From positions 69,974,001 through 70,038,000 of the forward strand of contig JASDFA010000019.1 in the NCBI GenBank assembly GCA_035772735.1: a stretch of DNA of 64,000 nucleotides, in the 5' to 3' direction. Positions 1-10,450 of the stretch are shown here, one piece after another. The notes under the pieces are model-generated. The model was not told the DNA's origin. It saw only the letters and a program-made list of their open reading frames with translations, and searched no databases. Origin of the DNA: Datura wrightii. Its lineage: Eukaryota; Streptophyta; Magnoliopsida; Solanales; Solanaceae. How positions within the stretch are numbered: the first letter of the stretch is position 1; every line of letters starts with the position of its first letter. A program made the translations under genes and the position numbers.

Positions 1-963
1 TTTTTAGCTCATTGCTCAGTTTCACTTTGGGATATGATCAACAAATCATCTTTTAACCTATTTCTTTCTTTTCCACCTTATCACCCCCAACTTACAATTT
101 TTTACTCATTTTTCAAAGTGTCAAGGAGGATGGATTGAAGAGGGTCAACTTGAAAATTGATTTCAGCATTCATTATAGTTGATCAAGAAAAAGGTCAAAG
201 GCTCAAAGGGAGACTAAGGATACATGCATCATTTAGTAGATATATTTAGGTAAGTGGGGCTAGTAAAGAACAAAGAAGACCTAAATTCATTTCTACAACC
301 CATAGTCAATTCTAAGTTTGAGCACAAGCAGCAAGACAAGTTCTAGAGTGTGACCAAATCAAGTGAACAGGAAAAATTCCTTTCCACACACTGGTACATG
401 GGTATCAAAATGACTAAACACATCATTCTCAACTAGAGACACATTGCCAAAATTTTCATGTAAAAATGGAGGCATGTAAGTAGCTTAATTGCAACCACCA
501 CATAAGTCAAAAACATGTTTTTCAACCAAAGACGACTCAACAAGTAGGCTGGTACCCTTAAGAATTTCACCTAGCAATCTATCATTGAGCTTAAACACTA
601 CGACACTTTAACTACATTATTATGTCATATTCAACAAAAAGTAAGCCTCCTGAGAAAGAACCATCGCTAATAAAATCAAGAAGGACTCTACACTAAGAAA
701 TCAAAAATAATCTTTACTATGAAAGTGGTAAAATGGACTAAAATGAATTAACACCATACACATCTATAAACTCAATAAAAAACATCATATCATAAAAAAA
801 CAAGAATGTTTATATCAAGCAACATACAAGCAATGATCAAATATACCACATAGGGACCAAATATATTCACCCCACCCTAAAATGGTTTAGTGCCCTTAAT
901 GCACATATAAAACAAATTGAAAGAGCAAAAGTGGCAAAATCTCCCTATGGCACTCAGACTATG
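1..963 (-). other. 3' non-coding tail of Athila-type remnant A
   Basis: No coding sequence is supported here. The stretch lies downstream, on the minus strand, of the stop of element A's additional ORF. It contains a polypurine-tract-like site at 866-882 (minus strand, TTTTAGGGTGGGGTGAA) of the kind that follows the aORF in elements B and E, preceded on that strand by a decayed GTGC...GCAC inverted repeat. The 3' LTR of A is either further left, outside the window, or too decayed for me to recognise. Confidence 0.5.
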
Positions 964-2235
964 CTACTCTAGATCATATGGTATGTGGGCCGAAATGATT
1001 GATGGAAACCAAGGTTGGGGTGCATAAGAAGTGGTCATATCACTATTAATATGAGGCTTGATCTTAGCAAATGCCAGTGACTCCAATCTAGCAGCTCTGA
1101 GCTTCGTAGCCTCTGTGGGATGCATGATAGGGTCATCCTCCTCTTAGATGTCTCCTCTATCAGAGTCATCATCCTCTACTACCATGTCTGTCTTAACCGT
1201 GGGTTGTGATGCGGGCTCCTCAGGCAGGATACCCTAACTCTCAATAGTGGGCCCAACTAGAAGTATGGAGCTAGGGTGCCTTATCACAGTGATCATGGTG
1301 TCATCTCACATCATGGTGATATCGGTCACCTGGTGAGCATTAGTGCACAAATTCCCCCTCGGTAGGATCAACACACTTGCCCTTTAGCATAGTGCTGTAA
1401 CTAAGCATGGGAATGGAAGGGAGGTAGCAGTCTGTATAGCCCTCTCCTTCAGCTCCAAACATGACATCTAGCCTATATTAATCCTCTTCTTAGACACTAT
1501 AGATTCCATAACTAAAGCATGTTTGAGTGGGAGTTTATTGTCACTCTTAGTCGGGCAGATCTGTCTGCACATCACATTCCATCAAAACTTGGCTGAAAGT
1601 TGTAGCTCTTTCTTGTATATATCAGCTAGCTCAAGAGCAACCCAACTTAGAGTACCTCGAGCTATAACTCTAACCATCTATCCTCTAGATCAATGACCCT
1701 GAGCTAATATCTCATCAAACTCGATGGAATCAACTACCTCATAGTCATCCCCCAAATAATATTGGTTGATCGCCTCAAGGATGATGTCAACCAATACTCT
1801 TTTGATCACCATCGATATTAGTGGCTTTACCTGTGATCTCAGCACTAGTTCGACCATAGAATGATTGCCTCGTAGATTGTATAGAACTCCCGAACTAGTA
1901 TCTGAACATACTGGCCCATGAGGCAGAATAAGAACTCCCAGTGCTGATGCTGTAGCTGCTCCATGATCTCAGGGTAGAGCTCCAATCTATTGGCACTAAT
2001 GGTGCACTCCTAAGGAATACCCTTGTGAGGCTTTCTATTGTGGGGCTTTCACCCCTGCAAATATCAGCTTATGATGCCCTAAATGGACCATCTCAGTCTA
2101 TATATGTCCTTCCCTTATTTTTGTCTCAACTTGCTGCTGCTACTAAGGGAGAGGGAGTCAGGCTAGTGGAGTCCTCCTCAATAGACTCTTCGGAGGGAAT
2201 ATCAATCTGGGTCCCACTGGATTAGGCCTGATCAT
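964..2235 (-). pseudogene. aORF of element A, 3' part (plant-transposon-protein-like)
   Basis: Decayed additional ORF of an Athila-type element, read on the minus strand and ending at a TAG at 964-966. Recognisable pieces, in order, are a segment with LVREFY near 1890, a middle part with SLPFPCLVTAL near 1420, and an acidic stretch (VVEDDDSDRGD) near 1180-1150. The REFY block and acidic tail match the aORFs of B and E in this window and resemble the family annotated as putative plant transposon protein (I recall Pfam PF20167). The molecular function is unknown. Frames are broken by stops and indels. The 5' part continues at 3837-4050 beyond the inserted LTR H. Confidence 0.6.
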
Positions 2236-3836
2236 TGATGTGCTATGGATTTACAGCAGTTTTGACACTCAAAACTGAAGAAAATAACATGAACTTAGGT
2301 GTGTTTATATGGATATGAGGTATTTTTCTTGTGCTTTCAAGTAAACTTAGGTGTTGGAACAAGATTGTGCTAAAGAAGCTTAAAAGAGCAGAAAATGAGC
2401 CAAAATGACAGTCTCAGTATGAGTCATATATTGATGGTATGAATTGTACTAAGACTCATGAAAATATTCAGAAAGATGAGTTGAGAAAGATGCACTCCAC
2501 GACTCAAATTATGAGTCATATGATCGTTATACGAGTCGTAACTTCAAGTCGTGGAAAGAATCAGAGAAAATGAACAAAGGTTGAACCTGGGCATGAATGA
2601 CTATAGTACAAGTCGTGATAGCAAGGTACGAGTCGTACCAGACACTTGTGACAAACTTCATTAAAATTCAGAGTCTTCAAATTTAAACCATGAAAGCTCA
2701 GTATGACTCATAGGAAGATGGTACGAGTCATAACCAAACCCAACACTTAGCTGGATTTCAGCAAGCTAAAGACCTACAGGTGGTCGGTACGACCCTTACA
2801 AGCCTATCACGGGTCATAGGTCTAATCGTGGCACGAGCGGTAGCAGATATGGAAGTTTACCCTGTTAGCTTAGGAAAAGGATTTTTATGTCTGTATAAAT
2901 ATGTTTTATGTTTTATTTTCATAGTAGAGTAGTCAAGAAGTAATTGGGAGTGATTGGAACCAATTAGCAATGAAATTAAGGAGATATAGACGTGAGAGTT
3001 GAGTTGTTCAACTTGTGATCAACCTTTTCTTAATCTTCATATTGTTCTTAAGGATTTTTGCTGATTAATTCAAGGAAGTTTTTCTCTCAATTATAATTGT
3101 AAGTTTTGATTTATGTCTTTAATTATGCAAATAAATCACAGTCTTGCAACTATGAGAGGCTAAAACCTCCATAGCTAGGGTTGTGGGAACCATGATGGAT
3201 TAACAAGCTAGGGTTACATAAAAGTGATTTAAAACCAATGCAAAACACTTGTATTGTATTCTCTTCATGCTTAAACGTTTCTTAATGGTGTACAACATTA
3301 GGACTTGCCCAAATTCTTTACTTGCTTAGGTCTAAGTGGTAGAGATTAGGAAAAGAGAATTACAACAAAGCCTTGATCTTGATGATCATTGTATTAACTT
3401 GAGCTGTGGTCGCAGGATAGTTAAAATTTGGAATGTATTGATAAAGGTTAATTTGAAATCGCTCATGAGACCTGGTCGGGTGATTGAGTATAGTCATTCA
3501 ATAGGGACTGGTTGGTCATTTGAATGAACCTAGGTTATCAATTCTACAAGTAAGCATTGGTGATGATCACGTATGTATAGCCAAAGGCGTTATGAACCTA
3601 TAGGGAACACCAAACCCTAGTTATCTTTAAATCTTGATTTCACCTATAATTTCAATTGTGTTTTTAATTACTATTTTCTTTAAAACCCCTAATTGTATTT
3701 CTATAATTTCACTTACCTTGTTTTAGTCTAGATCTTACATATTCCCTATGGGTTCGACCCCAACCTCTTAGTTGGGTTCTTTATTGACAACGTCCGCTTT
3801 ATACTTCGGCAGGAGGTATGGTTTCAGTGTTATTAC
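2236..3836 (+). repeat. Solo LTR H, Athila-type, inside the aORF of A
   Basis: A plus-strand LTR-like block interrupting the minus-strand aORF of A. It starts TGATGTGC, like the TGAT starts of the B and E LTRs. It has a TATA box (TATAAATA, 2894-2901) and a cluster of palindromic words upstream of it, such as GGTACGAGTCGTACC at 2625-2639 and TACGAGTCGTA at 2530-2540. It ends in a stretch (ATTGACAACGTCCGC near 3783) resembling the 3' part of other Athila LTRs. There is no internal region, so it is probably a solo LTR. The right boundary is approximate: I could not fix a clean target-site duplication (ATCAT on the left, at best CTCAT on the right). Confidence 0.6.
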
Positions 3837-4050
3837 TCATGCTCCTCATCGAACTGGGATACGAGTCCCAGAGATGGTGACTCTGTGGATGCCACCCAAG
3901 CTATGGGAATGGGTGAAACCTCTAATGCCTGGGGTATGATCCTATGACTTCCTGGAGGCAAGTACTAGTCCTCATATTCGTCCCTAAGTTGGGACCTCTT
4001 CGGTGTATTGGTCTTGCCTCCTCCAGGTACAACTCTTTGGCTGACATCAC
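3837..4050 (-). pseudogene. aORF of element A, 5' part
   Basis: N-terminal portion of the broken aORF of A, separated from its remainder by solo LTR H. It reads on the minus strand from an acceptor-like site (CATAATCATAG just above 4050) with an ATG at 4047-4045. A readable piece is VSPIPIAWVASTESPSLG, ending in the acidic FDEEHE next to the LTR. The acceptor directly before the first ATG mirrors the arrangement in B and E. Confidence 0.5.
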
Positions 4051-4787
4051 CTATGATTATGAAATAATTTTGTTAGTGCATGGAATTGGGGTAATATGAA
4101 ATTAGAAAAATTAAAGCATTGGATGGTGGAAGGGACGGTCTGCACTATTAAGAGACAGACTGTACCTTCTTTTGTCTATTGAATACAGAATTTTAGGTTT
4201 TCTATTTTAACAAATGGTTTAAGTGAAAACCATCCTTTGAAATGACGATCCATCCATTGAGTCATCTAGTGACTCAATGAACTTGACCATCGAGTGTAAC
4301 AGAAGGAGACAAGGATGGTCCGACTTAAAGAAAGACAGCTTGTCACTTTCTCTGCTTTTTGGGGGTTTCACAAACTTCCAACTTTAGGACAATTTCTTTT
4401 GAGTACAAAGAACAAACATCGGATGGGGATTTATCAATTTTAGGACCATTTAGCAAATATCATCACCACTCAAGCTCAAACAAACATTCACCTAAGCCCC
4501 GTTCATTTTTCTAATGAATTTAACCCAAGTTCTCCCCCCAAATGAACTCCAAGCATTGGTAATGTTTCCCCCAAGTCAAAGCATCAAGTAAATCACATAA
4601 TTCATAGTAGATATTAAACAAAAGAGTAAGTACCTAAATAGTTTCCAAGTGCTCGTGTGCATGATTGATAAAAATCACGAACTACAGGGCTTCAAAATCT
4701 TAGTTGCATGCACAATGAGCTCTATGTGTGCATGGGATGCAAGCAATGAGAGAAACAAAGTGAGCAGTTGTGGAGGTTTTTAGCAAG
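4051..4787 (-). promoter_or_regulatory. Protease-aORF spacer of A with a perfect palindrome
   Basis: Non-coding spacer between the protease and aORF of A. It holds a perfect inverted repeat, CATTGAGTCA (4255-4264), loop TCTAG, TGACTCAATG (4270-4279), followed on the minus strand by an A+T-rich run ending in a splice-acceptor-like site. B and E carry palindromic promoter-like blocks at the same place. I could not identify a convincing TATA box or donor here, so the promoter reading is inference from B and E. Confidence 0.4.
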
Positions 4788-6750
4788 TTAAAGTGCTGCA
4801 AAATCAGCCAAAAGCACAAATTTCCTGACTCTCACTAGCGCATCTTCCACCACCCGCACCAGCGTCTTGATAGACTTGTCGACCATTTGGAGCTGGATAG
4901 AGGTGGATTTTAGCATGGTTAAATTGGATTGCTTGTATATGGATAGAGACATCAAATTTATACTTTCCCCATTGTCACATAAGGCATGCAAGAAATCATA
5001 TCTATCAGTTCTACAAGAAATGGTAAATTCACCCAGATCCTCCTTCATTTCAACACAAGTGCCGAAAATAGTAGCACTCACATGGTGCATTACTAGAATC
5101 AACTCTTCTTGGTCACATGGAAGCTTCCTCGTCAGCAACATCTTCAGGGTATTTAGTAAAACCAGGCATCTCCTTGATAAAATCAATACATGGAACTCGG
5201 TGTGTAGCCTCCTTTAGCCACTGAGCTATTCTTTGTGGAAAAGGAGGAACAAGGAAAGGAAAGTATTTAGCAATGTCATCCACTTCTCCCTTGGACTTTT
5301 TTTTTCCTTTTGAAGCAGCTGAATCATCATTGACCATCTCCTCGATTAGTGGCTTTTTGACTCCCACCTTAACTATCTCATCAATACTTGGCTTTCTCAA
5401 CCCTTCATCTTGTTAATTAAACTCATGCATAATCTCAATCACTTTATCAGCCACACGTTCCTTAGCTTCAACACTACAGGTTGTACAATCTTGCCACTCC
5501 TTGTGAGAATGGATATACATTGAGCATTGGAAGGACCTACATGTCCTTTTCGATTAGCCACGGTGTCACTAGGAAGATGGCATTTTTTCTTGGGATTTTG
5601 GTCATGGGAAAGATCCCACACTTGCTTCTGTATCTTTTGTATGGACATGGTGTGAGAACCTACAATCTCTATAAGGTTCTTTAGGTAAGTGCCCGATCTC
5701 TCTTAATTGGCAAGCACTTTATCCAACATCCCTTCAAGCTTTGAGCCTCCATGGTCTTTAGAAGGATCCTCCCTCCAATTTTAAGGGTAAGAAGGGGGAC
5801 CTCTTAATGGAACACAAGAACTTGAGTTTCGATTCTAATAGTTACCACCATTGTCCCATCCTTTATTTGGGCCAGCATAATCATTTCTTGAATAGCATTG
5901 ACCTTGACCTTGTGGTTGAGGTCTCCACTGCCGTTGATATGATGAAGGTGGGTGGTCTTGTTGATAATGCGGTCTATAGCACCAGATGAGTTACCAACAT
6001 AATTGGTATCTTCAACTTGAATATGAGGTGGTTCCTGGAATGGTTGATATTGGTATGGAAGAGGGAAATCCATTCCCATATTGAGCACCACTCACGGTCT
6101 CTTCAACTACATATATCTTTTTGATCTCAGCCTCGATCAACTTTTTTGTGAGAAGGGATATGTTGGTGGCCATGGCACCCATGGTTTGATCACGATCCTG
6201 GTTCTCCTTCATCAAGTGAGACAATGAAGGAGTAACCGCATTTAGCCCTCCACTTTGATCTACTCCATGCCATGTATGGTTTTGCTTTAAAATCTGATCC
6301 AATATGATGGCAATCCGAATAAACGTCTTATCCATAAAGTATCCTCCAAAGACGTTATTTGCAATAGACTACATCAATGGGTTCAAATCTGTATAGAACT
6401 TCTTAAGAAAAATATACTCGAGGAACCCGTGGTTGGGCACCTGAAGTATATATTGCTTGAACCTTTCCCAAGCTTCAAATAATTGCTCCCCATGGGAGCT
6501 GTCCTAAGTAAAGGATCTTGTCTCGCTTCTTTGCCTTCCTACTAGGCGAGAACCACTTTTTGAGGAAGACATTCACAAGCTCTTGCCGTATATGGATTGA
6601 ATTCGGAGGTAGCCTGTGAAACCATTCTTTCGCTTCCCCTAGAAAAAGAGTATTTGAATACTCTAAGATGAATGACATCATCAAAAGTGTTATTCTACTT
6701 GTGGAGGTTTCACACCTCTAAGAAAATTTTCAAATGCTGATGAGGGTCAT
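4788..6750 (-). pseudogene. gag-protease of element A (Athila-type), broken
   Basis: Minus-strand remnant of a Ty3/gypsy gag-protease. Read from 6750 downward it shows the gag motif DPHQHL near 6745, the gag core with FLGEAKEWFHRLPPNS near 6620, a linker, the PFPQR stretch that precedes Athila-type proteases near 5250, and the protease active-site region CDNGESINLMSLS near 4970. The family usually has D-L-G there, so the Asn is a departure. There are several frameshifts and stops. The gag is cut at 6750 by element B and resumes at 18447. No RT or integrase follows. Confidence 0.8.
6746..6750. repeat. Target-site duplication of B, left copy
   Basis: GTCAT immediately before the TGATGTTG start of the 5' LTR. 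The partner at 18442-18446 is GTCGT, differing by one transition. This mismatch is expected for an old insertion. Removing B joins two pieces of one gag reading frame, which supports the boundary. Confidence 0.75.
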
Positions 6751-7205
6751 TGATGTTGAGCAAATTTTGATGCCTATTTGCCATGATTTTACCCATATTT
6801 GATTATGTTTGAGTTCATAATCCTTAAATTATGCTTAAATTCATGTATGTGTGTGTTTTATGCGCTAACAAATCATTTGAGCTGATTTAAGTAGGAAACT
6901 AAGAAAAATGGGCTCAAAATGATGTAAGAAATAAAGATTTGAGGAGCATGGGTTTGATGCTATGGCTGGCGCCCCGCACCAAGTCCCAAACTTCAGAGAA
7001 CAAAACTTCAAGTTGGGGCTATACGCGCCAGCCCTCAAAATTCGGAGAATTTGCACTTCACAAATTTGGTGAGATGAGTGGCGCCCCACGCTAGAGGTGT
7101 CACCTTGGTGAGATGAAGGGGGCGGCACACCAGAGCCTATCCAGAGCTGAAATTTCTGGAAATTTGACTAAGTCTGCGGCGAGATAGTTGGGCGGCATGC
7201 CAGGG
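6751..7205 (+). repeat. 5' LTR of B, first part
   Basis: Start of the 5' LTR, TGATGTTGAGC, matching the 3' LTR at 16948. It contains GC-rich blocks (GGCGCCCC words, 6968-7205) upstream of the promoter and is cut at 7205 by solo LTR G. The last 36 bp (7170-7205) recur almost unchanged in B's internal spacer at 13005-13040. Confidence 0.85.
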
Positions 7206-9303
7206 TGTCACGCCCCACCTTGGGAAGCATGACCGACACCAACACCACACTAGAATCTGATTGACCTGGTTAGGCTTATGCATGTCTGGTGCATGCCTGA
7301 AACTCAATCTAAGAAAACAACGAGCTATATCTTGACTGTAAATACAGTTTCCAGCCGACAAGTCCATATAGCAACCTATAAATGAAAACAGCCAACCAAC
7401 AACAAACAATAAAAAGGGATCCTATGTGGGTCGACAAGACCACCATGCTGCCTAACTATAACTGAAATAAAAATAAGGTAACCATAACTATACTATAGCT
7501 GACAAGGCCACTATCTAATTGCTAAACAAGGCCCCACATAGCCATCACAAGAAATAAAACATATATAGGCCCCACACGGCCAACAACAAACTAACCATAG
7601 GGAATCTGTAAATTTGCAAGCCTCTAGGAGTGGAACAATGGTCGAGGAAGGGCCCCGACCTACCCATATATTGTATAATCAAAAGAGTAAACCTTCTAAC
7701 TATTAGCTCCGGAGGAAGGAAGTCGACTATACTGCTAATTCTAGCTGGATGCTAGGAGGGTCCTGATCCGCGTCTATCTGCACCTGCAGGTAAGTAATGC
7801 AGCGCCTCAAGGATGGGCGTCAGCACAACATGTACCGAATATGTAAGGCATTAGCAAAAAATAATTGGATGAACTTGAAATGAAACTGAAAGTAGCTGGG
7901 TAGAAGGAATAGGGGTATACCTAAATAACTTAACTTCCTGCATGTCTAATTTATCCGGAAATAGTGCAAACAAGAACCTTACCTGGCCCCCATAAGTCGA
8001 AAGGTACAAACAACACAGAATAACCCACTTGGGGCCCCCATAAGCCTTGGCGAGCACATTTCAATCTATATACCCCTAACAAGGTCAGAATGAGTCAACT
8101 AGTAACTATGCCAACCTACCGGCCCCCTAGGTCTGCAACTAAGCCCACTCGGCCTCTGAACTGTAGCTGTGTCTGAGTCTAGCGGACTCCTGATAACTGC
8201 ACCCAGGCACCAGGCTCGACGGGGGTGTGACGCTGATACGACATAGAACTGGTAGTGCAACCATGGAATGGACTGTATAAGGCCCTTGTGCCTTATCATC
8301 GTCACTTGGGATGGCATATCGCTCCTTGGAGCGACGTTATATAGCCCCTGGAGGGCAATGACACAACTAGTAACTCTGGGGTTGGTCATGGAAGGCTATA
8401 CAGGGCAAAGTCAATCCCAAACTAAACATAGAGTATTGGTCTCAGCTAACAGCAACAATTAATCACAATAACAATACTTCTGGATCCTTTACTGTGATTC
8501 AAACTGTATTACAATGCTATAGAAACTAACTTGCCAAAGGAATTGGCCTTAACATACCTTAGCTGCTGATTCCCGATTATTTGACAAGTTTCAATTTGAA
8601 TTCAACAGCTCTTTCCAAATATAACTGTAATACTGGGAGAAAGAGATGAATTTTAATACTAAATTCGGATTAAAATGATAAATTTTAATACTAATAGCAA
8701 CTAGAATTCAACAACATAAAATACAGTTGAAAACCTATAATTTGCCGAGAGTACAGAAGGGAGAAATGCTTACCTAAAGTCTATGGCCGTATCAGAATCA
8801 ATTAGGAGCAATTCTGACAACTTCTACTCAGCGGAGTTCCAATATGCTAGGGGTATTTGAGAAAATAACTCTATAGTAATGTTTCCTACAGGCTTAGAAG
8901 TCGATATCTGAAGTTAATTTGAGTTTGGACTGCGTTTGATAGCGTAATCAGGTGAAAAACGATCGAAATCCTTGTTTATCTTATGTCTGGCCGAGAGAAT
9001 AAGTTTTGTGAATGATTAAAATGAAAGGAGGGGCCCTTATATATATATTAGGGTGATGGCAGTGGGCATGCCGCACTGCCCATCACGCAAACCTCCCTGC
9101 CGCGCCGTGCCTCTCAAGGCGCCAGCAGGCCTAGCTCGCCGTGCTAGCCAGTACGCTGCTAGATGGCGCGTCGCGCTGGCCCCGTGTGCACTGGTTCCAT
9201 CCGACCCCGCTTCCAAGGCTTTTTCTATACGCATCACGCTCTCTTTATTCGTCACAAATCTATGCATACGCTTACTAATCGTTAACTTTTACGGGGTGTA
9301 ACA
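7206..9303 (-). repeat. Solo LTR G, Tekay-type chromovirus
   Basis: Minus-strand solo LTR of 2098 bp inside the 5' LTR of B. On its own strand it starts TGTTACACCCCG and ends GGGGCGTGACA, the extended LTR termini also seen in Tekay element D. Near 7600-7700 it matches D around 33210-33310 (the GGTAGGTC..GGGCCC and CTAGAGGCTTGCA words). It has a TATA run (minus strand, 9038-9046) with a GC-rich block upstream (9056-9195), including GGCAGTG...CACTGCC arms at 9058-9080. The flanks (CAGGG and CGTGG) are not a clean 5-bp duplication. Small ORFs in the GC-rich part look fortuitous. Confidence 0.8.
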
Positions 9304-10322
9304 CGTGGTCATTTTGGGGCAGAAAATGTTGATTTTAATGCCAAGTCTTGAAGGGTAGAAGCATCATTTGGAGGCTCATCTATAAATAGTGGCCTTAGAT
9401 AATTCGTAAGAAGTTTTGGACTTCTTGGAGCAGTCTTTACTCATTTTTACATTCTGTAGTTCGTTTATAAAAGCTTGTAAGCGTTTGGAAGGAAGACAAA
9501 GTTCTACAGCTAGGTTTTCTCTTTTTTACTTTGTATTTTCCTATGATGATGAATAAGTATTTGTTTTTCCGCTTGTCTATGAGTGGCTAAACTCATATTC
9601 TAGGGTTGTGGTCACGGTGAATAATTGATTGTTTGAAAGACTAATTAAAGTTGATTTTGATTCTTCTGTTATGGTTGTTTGTATTTATTTGTGTTAATTT
9701 ATTATTTATAAGATTGATCACCTTGTAAGTAATTTATTGGCTTTCGGTTGAACTTGGGAAAGAGAATCAAAAGGGTTAAAAATAAATACAGAACGGGAAT
9801 TCAAAGACCTTGAACCCATTGGTGATAGGATAGAAGTTGTTGTTGAGGATTATACCCTTCAACCCCGTTTAGTTGAAATACAAGTAGGCATAACCGTTGT
9901 TTCATTGTTCTCCTGCGACCATAGGGATATAGGTGTTAGGGTTCATGAAATAGTTCTTGGATGCTTGGGACAGTGGCAAGAAATGGGATAGTAACTTGCA
10001 ACTAACAAACATAGGAAGAATCGCGCCAGTTTAATTACGTCTGAAAAACTCAACTTGAAACCAACCAAGTGCCATTGCCCTAGTCTTTCAGCATTATCGA
10101 AATACAATCAAGCTTGCATCTGTTTTATTTAATTTTATATTTGAAGTTTTAGTAGTTTAATTTTCCAAACCAATCTTCATTTTACTTGTTTGTAGATTAG
10201 TGAAATTAAAGTGACAACCTTATAACGATGAAATTGACAAGTCCCTTGGGTACGATATCTCGACTTCAAAATCCTATATTACTTGACGACCACGTGCACT
10301 TGCGTACGCTTGGGCGACACCA
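9304..10322 (+). repeat. 5' LTR of B, second part
   Basis: Continuation of the 5' LTR after G, collinear with 17430-18441. It carries the TATA box (CTATAAATAG near 9380), the transcribed leader and the LTR end GGGCGACACCA at 10322. The 3' copy ends GGGCGACAGCA. Confidence 0.85.
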
Positions 10323-10328
10323 TGTTTT

Positions 10329-10346
10329 TGGCGACGTTGTCAGGGA
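10329..10346 (+). other. Primer-binding site of B (tRNA-Asp type)
   Basis: TGGCGACGTTGTCAGGGA lies six bases after the 5' LTR. It is a mutated form of the TGGCGCC-GTTGCC-GGGGA site typical of Athila-type elements, complementary to the 3' end of plant tRNA-Asp, from which minus-strand cDNA synthesis would start. Confidence 0.75.
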
Positions 10347-10450
10347 TTTGAATATTGTTTAATCGTTTGTAGGTTAGAATTTTGTTTCGCTAGTTTGTAT
10401 TGTACGTTTGTTTCTTGTTTTTGTAGAAGTTCGCAGGGTTTTTTTCCTCA

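Noticed and set aside
9053..9301. G+C-rich ORFs on both strands near 9040-9300
   Set aside because: They overlap the U3 promoter block of solo LTR G, on both strands, with no recognisable domain.
10329..10346. tRNA gene fragment at the primer sites
   Set aside because: Only the 18-base primer complement is present, directly after an LTR. There is no cloverleaf.
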